A stretch of 64,000 nucleotides of DNA. Origin: Fusarium oxysporum f. sp. lycopersici 4287 (lineage: Eukaryota; Ascomycota; Sordariomycetes; Hypocreales; Nectriaceae). Numbering within the stretch: position 1 is the first letter of the stretch; each line of letters opens with the position of its first letter. The translations under genes were made by a program, and so were the position numbers. The stretch spans positions 2,406,524 to 2,470,523 of the forward strand of contig NC_030994.1 in NCBI RefSeq assembly GCF_000149955.1, written 5' to 3'. The notes under the pieces are model-generated. The model ran no database searches. It was not told the origin of the DNA and was given only the letters and a program-made list of their open reading frames with translations. Of this stretch, positions 56,280 through 64,000 are shown piece by piece.

Positions 56280-58777
56280 ATGACCGCAGGCATGCCCGAG
56301 ATGACCACAGCGCACTCAACTACCCACGATGGTGGCAGCGCCCCGGTCACAGCCTCGCAGTCCATTCTAAGCTCAACAGCTTACGATGCGCCGCTGTCGC
56401 AACAACAAACACCACCACAGCACCTACACCAGCAAACGCCATCGCAGGGTCTTGCGCTCACTCAGCAACAGCAGCAGCAACAACGAAGTGTCAAGAGACC
56501 CAGGCCAGTCAAGTCATGCACCGAATGCCGGAAGCGCAAACTACGATGCGATCGGCTTTGTCCCTGTTCTCAATGCCAGAAATCGAATCGAACCTGCAAA
56601 TATGCTATGGATCACGATTCCGCAAATCTCTCTGAAGGCTCCGATAGCGAAATGCCAGAACCAGCTCGACCAGCGAAGCGCAATTGCAACCCCGGCATAT
56701 TCAACTCAGGCACTCCTCTCCCTAGCAACGATTCAACATATGGACCTATCCGCAATGGGGATACTGGGGCTGCGCCTTCACTCGAAGAGTTGTCAATGCG
56801 CATGGAAAGGCTTGAGAGGCAACTTATGGCCAGAAGTCCCGTTGTTTCGGAAGGCAGTGGTGGCAGACTAATTGCTGCGTCTTCTGAAACCATCCGGGGA
56901 TTGACAGTCAAGCAAGGAGCGTTGCGAACAAGATATCACGGCCAAAATAGTCCTCGTGTCTTGCTCAACCTGGTAATTGTCCTTGATATCACCTTGAAGT
57001 ACATATTTGCTAAACTTCATAGTTTGACGAAGCCAAGGAGTTCATGGCAAACAATTCGAATAACAACGGCGTCCGAGATGTTTTGCTAAACTTCAAGCGG
57101 TTTCACAAAGCGCTTATTGACGAGTACCGGAAATCTTTGTCTCCGATCACCGTCTTTGTGGACTCGATGATGCCCGTTCAGAAGCGGATGACTGATATCC
57201 TACCTAAAAAGGCAGTATGTGACAGGCTTGTCGCCTCATATGTCGATACATCGGAGACCATCTATCGTATCGTCCATTTACCCATGTTCATGGAGCAGTA
57301 CAACCTTTTCTGGGAAGGCAAAATACAGTCCGAATATTTTTTGCCGCAACTACTTTCACTTTGCTCCATCGCATCCCGATTCGAAACTAAATCAAAAGGG
57401 CTTGGCAACGAGCGATCTGACGGCGTCCATATCCCAACAGCATGCGCTCTTGTGCGAACATGGCTGGATAGTCTAAGAGGAAAACAGTTGGTTGAGTTCG
57501 AGGTACTTCAGGTCGAGGTCTTGCTCTTACATGCGCAGCGAATGATCACCCCTCGGATCCAGGACTCTTGGACATCTCTGGGCTCTATCGTACGCATGGC
57601 CATGACAATGGGTCTTCACCGCGATCCCTCCGAATTTGAACCTCGAATCCCCATATTCTTCAGCGAAATGCGGCGGCGGTTATGGTTTACAATTCTTGAT
57701 ATGGACCTCCATATCTCACTCGCAAGCAATCTTCCTTGTTTGGTACGGGAAGGAGACTTTACTTGTCGGCCACCCCGCAACTTGGATGACATTGAGCTTT
57801 TCCCAGATATGAAAGAGCTACCACAGTCGAAACCCATAGACGTGGTTACCGACAACCAGATGCAAGTTTATGCAGCCATGACTCTGGGTGTGCGGATGAA
57901 AGTAGCACACATGTTGAATCGCATCGATACAATTCGAGACTATCAAGAGATCCTGGAGGTGGGAGCCAAGCTGGAGCGATTCCTTGATGATATCAACTAC
58001 ATTTTCCCTAGGCAGGGCATTCTAAGTGATGCACAGAAGAGCAAGCAATGGAGGTCCAGAGTCATCCTGGATATGCATGTGCGACGGCCATTACTTGCAC
58101 TTTATCGACCTTTCGCTATAGGAGCATCTGACGCGCCAGGTCAAATTTCTCGAGCATATCTGAGATCTTCAATGGTGATCATGAAATACCTAGACGAGCT
58201 GGACCCTATGCTAGCGCACTTCCAAGATATTGCCGAGATGTATCACCAGGTATTGAAGAAGGATATTATCCAGGCGGCTTTGAGTGTGTGTTTTTACATA
58301 CGGTCTGCAGTTCGGCCAGCTTCTGATAGCACTGGACTTGGCTCACAAGCTCTGCGCATGTCTCCTGACTCGTCAGACGACTTCCCGACCTACAACCCGG
58401 AGAACCTTGTGCTCTGGTCGCCGTCGCGACTTATCAGCACTGTGGAGAAGACTTTGGACCTTTTGGTTCGCAACATCAGTGGTCGGGACACTAAGGACGT
58501 GGTCTGTCTTGCTGTTGTTCTGGAATGCGTGTCCAAACCGGAAGTTAAGACAGATGAGGTTACACAAAGCCTCCGCATTGTATTGGATCGTTGCCTCAGG
58601 GCAACCAACATGAACCTCGATGGTGTTCCCATGGGCTCGACTGGAGTTCCCGTCGACGGCTTCCAAGGGGACGCATACAGGCATCATGTACCATTCATGT
58701 ACCAACGAAATTCTATTGGAGTCCCGGCAGCTCTGAACGACTTTGACAACTGGATGCTATGGGAAGGATGGGAATAA
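56280..58777 (+). CDS. Zn(II)2Cys6 fungal transcription factor
   Basis: Two exons, 56280-56972 and 57023-58777, 815 residues. The N-terminus is Gln-rich (7 Gln in a row near residue 62). The zinc cluster spans Cys80 to Cys106: CTECRKRKLRC, then DRLCPCSQCQKSNRTC. It keeps the six-Cys pattern and has one extra Cys at DRLCP. Basic RPRPVKS before it will contact DNA. A linker with a predicted coiled coil (LEELSMRMERLERQL) may allow dimers. The middle homology region follows, with LPQLLSLCSIASRF, RMAMTMGLHRDPSEF and RRRLWFTILDMDLHISL, the fungal_trans signature. The C-terminal end is aromatic and acidic (DFDNWMLWEGWE), plausible for activation. Target genes cannot be deduced; no metabolic cluster surrounds it. 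The 50-nt intron lies between residues 231 and 232 and removes no domain. Confidence 0.92.
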
Positions 58778-59334
58778 TGGAATCAATAGCATGGATACCT
58801 ATCTGAGTTTGAAGAAAGATTTAAGTCTCGAGCTCTCTGTTTTCTTACTACCCCTTGTTACTTGAGTTTTCTTTGTCTTGAGCGGCTGGAAGGCATTGAT
58901 TTGAGTGTTTATGTGGATATGTGAGTTGCAAAGATGATGGCGAACTGGACTTAAAAGAACGATATACAGGGTCTGGGAAGTTCAGCGGGCGTTGGTAAGG
59001 ATTTCCCTGCGGGGACGTTTGTATTAAGATGCGTTTATACTGTTGGCCATACGTGGCCCTGCGAGGCGCATTAGGGTTAGATGGTTGAAGCGTGAGCTTT
59101 TGTATGCTTTGCGCCTGTACAGACCAAGGGAAAGGAAGAGATGTGTTTGGGAAATAACAGAGGCCTAATGAATCAAGTTGTTGACAAGTTATTGATAGAA
59201 TGGACTTTGGACAATACATCACATGGATTGGATGGATGTGGGAACGAATTGAGCTCTCGATGAAGGATCAATACCAAATTATCCCCGCAAGCAACTCCTT
59301 CTCAAAATACACAGTTGAATCATTGCGATTTCTG
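58778..59334. other. Convergent intergenic region (3' UTRs)
   Basis: Between the transcription-factor stop and the stop of the minus-strand Rossmann-like gene. No coding sequence recognised. Confidence 0.6.
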
Positions 59335-59949
59335 TCATCCCAACTTGATATCACCTACTCCAGATTCTTCCCTTCCATTCGACTTGTTCTCCCGTGCTTT
59401 ATCTACCGGGAAATGGGCCATCCTCGCTTTCTTGACAGTGGCCAACCAAGCAGCAACACGCCCTTCTTCAGGCGAAGCCCGGATGGTGGCGGAGAGTTCC
59501 CCAGCTAAGCGAGGACACTGAGCGAGATCAAAAGGTAAACCGCTTTCTCGTACTATTTTATCGACTTTCTTGTAACCGTCTACCTCTAACTGCATCGCAT
59601 TACTTTGGATAAACACAAGACGAAGAGGCAATGCTACAGCTTCCTTTTCTTCGTTTACTTTAGCAGACTGAATGGCTCTTAGAGCCCTGACCAGAGTGTG
59701 AGTGACTGCTTCGAGAACATGGGTGTTGTAGAAAGCGAGTATGACTGCTTCAGGGGGGTTTGGTGTCTGTAAAGCTATTTCGAGGTCGTGTTGGGATGCG
59801 GGTAGGCCGTTGATCAGAGTGACGTTTGCATGATGAGGAATTTGTGAAGTCTGGGGAGTAAGAAATGTGATAGTAAAGTTTCGAGATAGAGCAGATTGGG
59901 TAATGCGAGCGCTGTTGTGGTTTGAAGAACTTAGAAGGAGGATGTGCAT
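59335..59949 (-). CDS. Small Rossmann-like protein (NmrA/SDR-like) lacking the glycine-rich loop
   Basis: Single exon of 204 residues, first in-frame ATG. Fold order looks like an atypical short-chain dehydrogenase: a first strand MHILLLSSSNHNSARI, helix, second strand NFTITFLTPQ, then VTLINGLPASQHDLEIAL (the usual place of the acidic V.G D...L segment), PEAVILAFYNTHV and LRLVFIQSNAMQ. In active NAD(P)-binding members the first turn would read GATGxxG; here it is SSSNHNS, without any glycine. No clear YxxxK pair is seen. It could be a pseudo-enzyme, a regulator like NmrA, or a divergent folded protein. Disordered charged tail. Transcribed divergently from the thiolase gene, about 760 bases away. 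Existence is likely; function is not assigned. Confidence 0.65.
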   Translation of the reverse strand: MHILLLSSSNHNSARITQSALSRNFTITFLTPQTSQIPHHANVTLINGLPASQHDLEIALQTPNPPEAVILAFYNTHVLEAVTHTLVRALRAIQSAKVNEEKEAVALPLRLVFIQSNAMQLEVDGYKKVDKIVRESGLPFDLAQCPRLAGELSATIRASPEEGRVAAWLATVKKARMAHFPVDKARENKSNGREESGVGDIKLG

Positions 59950-60706
59950 TGTGAGTTGGTGTAAGTGAGGCTTCAGGGGTTGTCCAAGAAGGTGACAATG
60001 ACAAGACGGATGAACGAACCTCGCAGCAAGGCATTACACGGCAAATCAAGACCTTGAATCTGAACTCAATACCTAGAAATGACTTACTTTTATACCTCGT
60101 CATCTCGATCGTGAGTAGGCCTGTTGTTGTGTCTACTCGGCCGATTGAACACGGCGCCGACTTATTCGGCCGGGAGCGGACCTTTACCTTGACTAATTCT
60201 CCCGACTCCTGCCCTGAAAGCATTGCAACTACTTCTCGCATACCAAACCCATTCCATTTCTCTGTCATTACTAAGATCGAAGTAAAAAGGCTGTCGTAGT
60301 CAGCTCCCGGGCCATTGAGAATTCGTTGCCGACCCAAAGAGGAAGTGTTGGAATAGCAAACGAGCCTCGGCATCTCGGTTGCTTTTAGACGCCCCCGCAC
60401 TATCCGATGATTGAAGCTAGGGCACTGAATGCAACGAGAGGATCGATTCTATTTGACGAGAGTTTGTGCTTGGACCGAGTTGTTTACCGAATTGGGATGA
60501 AAGCCGGGGTAATTCGTCGATCCTGGGGTTGTTGGGACACTCTATGGTAGTGATATCATGTTTTATACATAAATGAACCCTTTTGTCTGGCATCTGAACT
60601 TGATTCAAGCAACTCATCTTTCTCGGTATTTCTTATTAGCAAGCAAGTGCTTTCAACCGGCATAGAATACCTTCACCTTGTTCATATTCACATCAATACA
60701 GCCACA
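59950..60706. promoter_or_regulatory. Divergent promoter region
   Basis: Lies between the starts of the Rossmann-like gene (minus) and the thiolase (plus) and should contain both promoters. No defined site was recognised. Short frames are shadows. Confidence 0.4.
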
Positions 60707-62136
60707 ATGCCTGAGAAGAAAAAGTCACCCGTCTACGTCCTTGGCGTGGGCATGACCAAATTCATCAAACCCCGTGGCAAAGTCGACTATACTGAACTCG
60801 GTTTCGAAGCCGGCATCAAAGCTCTTCTCGATGCCCAAATCAACTACGATGATGTTGACCAAGGCGTTGCATGCTACTGCTACGGCGACAGCACATGCGG
60901 CCAGCGCGTCTTCTACCAATTCGGCATGACCCAAATTCCCATCTACAACGTCAACAACAACTGCTCAACAGGCAGCACTGGCCTTAACATGGCTAGAACC
61001 CTCGTTGAGCATGGCGCTGCTGACTGTGTCATGGTCGTGGGCTTCGAGAAGATGGCCGCGGGCAGTTTGCAGAGTAACTTCAAGGATAGAGAGAATCCTA
61101 TCGGTACTACAGGAAAGATGATGGCTGAGACGAGGGGTGTCACGAACGCTCCTGGGGCTGCTCAGATGTTTGGTAATGCTGGAAGAGAGTATATGGAGAA
61201 GTGAGTACCTCTTATACAACACAAGTAGGATATAGTTGTACTAACTTATCTAGATACGGAGCAACGGCTGAGGACTTTGCAGAGATAGCACGCATCAACC
61301 ATGCTCACTCACCCAAGAACCCTTACTCTCAGTTCCAACAAGTCTACACCAAGGAACAAGTCCTCCAATCTCCCATGATTCATGAACCTCTCACCAAACT
61401 CCAATGCTGCCCAACTTCAGACGGCGGCGCAGCAGCCATTATTGTATCGGAAGCTTTCCTCAACGCTCGTCCTCATCTGCGAGAACAGGCCGTCGAGATC
61501 GCAGGTCAGCACCTCGCAACTGACGCACCAAGTCTCTTCTCCGAAAGCTCTATTGATCTGATGGGCTATGAGATGACGCAGCGTGCTATGAAGGAAGCTA
61601 CTCAACAAGCTGGTATTTCACCTCGTGATTGTCAGGTTGTGGAGTTGCATGATTGTTTCAGTGCAAATGAGATGATCACTATTGACGCTCTGGGTCTTTG
61701 TGACAAGGGTAAAGCACATGAGCTCGTTCGTGCAGGAGATATCACCTACGGAGGAAAATACGTCATCAAACCTTCGGGTGGTCTTATTTCCAAGGGTCAT
61801 CCCCTCGGCGCAACAGGTATCGCACAATGCGCTGAGTTAGTCTGGCATCTTCGAGGCTGGGCAAACAACCGTGCTACGCCCAACACACGATACTGCCTTC
61901 AGCACAACCTCGGCCTTGGAGGTGCAGCGGTGGTTACTGTTTACAAGAGAGCAGATGGAGGAGTTGCTCAGGCTGTGAACTCGACTATGGTTGGAAATAG
62001 GAACAAGTTGGGATACAATCCTGCTGTTGAGGCCAAGGGATTCACGCAGGAGCAGGTTGATTTGGTGAGGAGTAAGAAGAATAGGAGTGAGTGGGCGTTG
62101 CAGGATGTTGAGAAGAAGGTCGAGGCGAGGTTTTGA
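60707..62136 (+). CDS. SCP-x-type thiolase (lipid-transfer thiolase)
   Basis: Two exons, 60707-61200 and 61254-62136, 458 residues. The family cleaves or forms acyl-CoA thioesters; SCP-x forms act on branched-chain or sterol side chains. Seen: VYVLGVGMTKFIKP, the active Cys in NNNCSTGSTGLNMAR, HDCFSANEMITIDALGL, and the catalytic His in GGLISKGHPLGATG, with LGLGGAAVVTVYKR near the end. There is no fused SCP2 domain, so it is a thiolase alone. The C-terminus EARF is not a PTS1 signal and no clear PTS2 is visible, so peroxisomal location is uncertain. The AAA codon for the last Lys before the intron is split; the downstream TACGGAGCA restores YGATAEDF. The start ATG follows CCACA, a fair fungal context. 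Confidence 0.92.
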
Positions 62137-62615
62137 GAAGAGTAAGTGATGCTGTTGGAAAGATTACCCAGGTAGTTAACGTGATGGAATAAATACTTAT
62201 CATGAATATACCTACTGCTGTGCCACTCAGTACAAACCTGCACTTGATACGCCAGACACAATTCTCGAGGATGTATGTAACATATCAACCTAGAACCTCG
62301 GGATTCGGAAGATGTAGAATAGGAGTATGCACTATTGTAATAAGTTCGTATTAATTAAGCTTTTATTTGATGATTTGAAGTCTGACTGCCCAACTAGTGG
62401 ATTCCATTATGGGTACATCACCTATTTTGTCACGGTATTGCATATCTTGAACATTTGCATGTTACTGAAAACCACCACTTTACATGATTGGCACGTAGAT
62501 CACTTCAACCAAAATCGCAAATAAATACCCCTTTTCCAGCTCCTACTGTGTAAGATATCATCAGAATTTCTCTCCCTGACAACAATATAATAGTTGCAAA
62601 CAAAAGCCGTTTGAT
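62137..62615. other. Intergenic: thiolase 3' UTR and promoter of the 2EXR-like gene
   Basis: AT-rich; no coding sequence recognised. Confidence 0.6.
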
Positions 62616-63472
62616 ATGGCTCGATCTAGCGACCTACCCCGGAATTGCGCGCAATATGGGGATATACTCTCCCGGAGGATGAAAACGCGATATACGTATT
62701 CAATTCAGACTGGGCAAAAGAGTTCTTCCCGTTGAGGACTCTAGGCCCCAGTACTATGGAAAATCCCAATGTATGCCTCCCTGCCCGTATTCAGGTTCCT
62801 ATTCCTGCAGTGTACGATGTTTGCAGAGACGCCCGCCCCGTTGTTCATCGCTGGATGGCCAAGAACAGCATCCAATGGTATGATCGCCTGGAAACGGGTG
62901 AACATATTCTTGTCCGGCCATTTGATGTTCAGAGAGATATACTCTACGTGCCTCAAAATGACTGGGATATCTTTGAAGGGTTCGTCAATACCGATGAGCG
63001 TGACCCCAAGGAGCACCAGAGCATGTGCAACAAAATAATCAACCTCGGAGTCGCAGCTCATACCATGACGCAATTACAATGTGCTGAAGGCATTGTGAGA
63101 CTAATGCTACGGGCACCCAACCTCAACAAGATATACATAATCTTCAGCGACCTCCCTCGCGTCAGAACAGTCACACTGCACCTACCATCGTACCGCGAGT
63201 GGTGGGGCAACGTGCCAGTTCAGCAACGATGTGAGCTGGCTTCGCAGCCGAAGCCTAACGAGACGGTTCATGTTCATCGGCTGGATAGGCATGAACATCT
63301 GGACCATGTTGAAAAGAATTATCTTCGAAATTGGCAGAAGGGAATGAATGAGGTTTGGCGGACAGTGATGGATGAATTCCCAGACATTGCTCACAGCGCT
63401 ACCGGGGAGCTCAAGGCGCCCAGAGTTGATGTTTCCATCATGGAGGTGCCTACTTGGGATACTGTGAGGTAA
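62616..63472 (+). pseudogene. 2EXR-like fungal protein with a one-base frameshift near the start
   Basis: The ATG at 62616 gives MARSSDLPR then drifts out of frame. The frame that continues (from 62642) reads ELRAIWGYTLPEDENAIYV and runs open for about 277 codons to 63472. Together they fit the start of 2EXR-domain proteins, LPxELRxxIW. The codon between Pro and Glu has two bases (CG) where three are needed, after a run of four C. One extra C would make LPPELRAIW. The frame shows no ATG between the TAG at 62627 and an internal Met at about residue 40, so initiation without the shift would lose the motif. It may be a true pseudogene or a homopolymer read error. The function of 2EXR proteins is not known. 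No other domain was seen downstream. Confidence 0.65.
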
Positions 63473-64000
63473 CACCAGGATAGTGATAGACCCATAGTCA
63501 GTAACATTAGATCTAGTCTGATATGGCCTATTGTCATAACAGGTGCAAGCAGGGCCTCATACATCGACCAAGTCATCGTTGGAAGCAACCATTAACTGGA
63601 CGCACAATGCATCACCTAAAAGAGGCCACGCAGTTACATATATAGGTTAAAATTGTATTAAATGAACCGCAACTGAAGCAGTGAACGAAGTAGAGAATTC
63701 CCAGTCAATTACTGAGTTAGGAACTATTGTCGTTGCACTGATCAACCTATACCACTTACACAGGTTATCCACGCTATTGTAGGTATTGAAGCCCAACAAA
63801 ATCATCACCACCATCAACATTTGTAATATTCTCAGACTTGGCCCGTAACGAAATTGCATTTCAGCAGATCCCTGCAAGGCTCATGTTACGTTGTCCACGG
63901 CACTAATTGGCGGTATGAAACTGGAAGACAGAAAGGTAAAGCCCTAACTCGCTGTTACACGGCTATAAAACCCTCAGTCAGAGACGCGCTTCAGCGCGTC
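63473..64000. other. Intergenic to window end
   Basis: AT-rich with no coding sequence that I can support. A gene could begin beyond the window. Confidence 0.55.

Noticed and set aside
1..64000. CRISPR array, prophage, operon or biosynthetic cluster
   Set aside because: The DNA is eukaryotic, with introns throughout, and no direct-repeat array or cluster of biosynthetic enzymes is present.

Overview
The window is a gene-dense stretch of nuclear DNA from a filamentous ascomycete. A Fusarium-like Sordariomycete is my best guess, from protein style and architecture rather than any search. Reasons: spliceosomal introns of about 45-130 nt with GT-AG ends and CTAAC/CTGAC-like branch points; large single-exon ORFs; long pyrimidine-rich 5' leaders; eukaryotic housekeeping genes (RPL26, COX11, VTI1, SCD6, RQC1, PUS3); and fungus-specific families (Zn2Cys6 regulator, 2EXR-like protein, PARP-UBE2Q fusion). 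I rebuilt exon structures by hand; every spliced complete model below is divisible by three and free of internal stops.

Layout. 1-5.0 kb: no gene, long leader of the first gene. 5.0-10.0 kb: large WD40/low-complexity protein. 11.6-12.2 kb: PIG-H (GPI anchor synthesis). 12.3-14.1 kb (minus): PUS3/DEG1 tRNA pseudouridine synthase. 14.4-15.0 kb: atypical Rho-like GTPase that runs into a Ty1/copia RNase H fragment at the edge of a 762-base assembly gap. 18.5-19.9 kb: PRPP synthetase. 21.0-24.7 kb (minus): PARP catalytic domain fused to a UBE2Q-type E2. 26.2-28.2 kb: type II membrane protein resembling sugar transferases. 28.6-29.5 kb (minus): compact SET/post-SET protein. 33.1-35.8 kb: protein with a consensus eIF4E-binding motif (4E-T-like). 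37.1-37.6 kb (minus): ribosomal protein L26. 38.1-39.0 kb (minus): COX11. 40.3-42.0 kb: multi-pass membrane protein. 42.6-44.3 kb (minus): FAD-dependent amine-oxidase-like protein. 45.9-46.7 kb: VTI1 SNARE. 47.5-49.4 kb: SCD6/LSM14. 50.5-52.6 kb: RQC1/TCF25. 56.3-58.8 kb: Zn2Cys6 transcription factor. 59.3-59.9 kb (minus): Rossmann-like protein with an eroded nucleotide-binding loop. 60.7-62.1 kb: SCP-x-type thiolase. 62.6-63.5 kb: 2EXR-like protein with an apparent one-base frameshift.

The genes do not form an operon or a biosynthetic cluster; most are core functions. Several touch mRNA translation and quality control (4E-T-like, SCD6, RQC1, RPL26, PUS3), which may be chance. The points most worth following are the PARP-E2 fusion, the atypical GTPase broken by a retroelement, the fungal 4E-T candidate, the possible dual-start PUS3, and several alternative-splicing or frameshift details.
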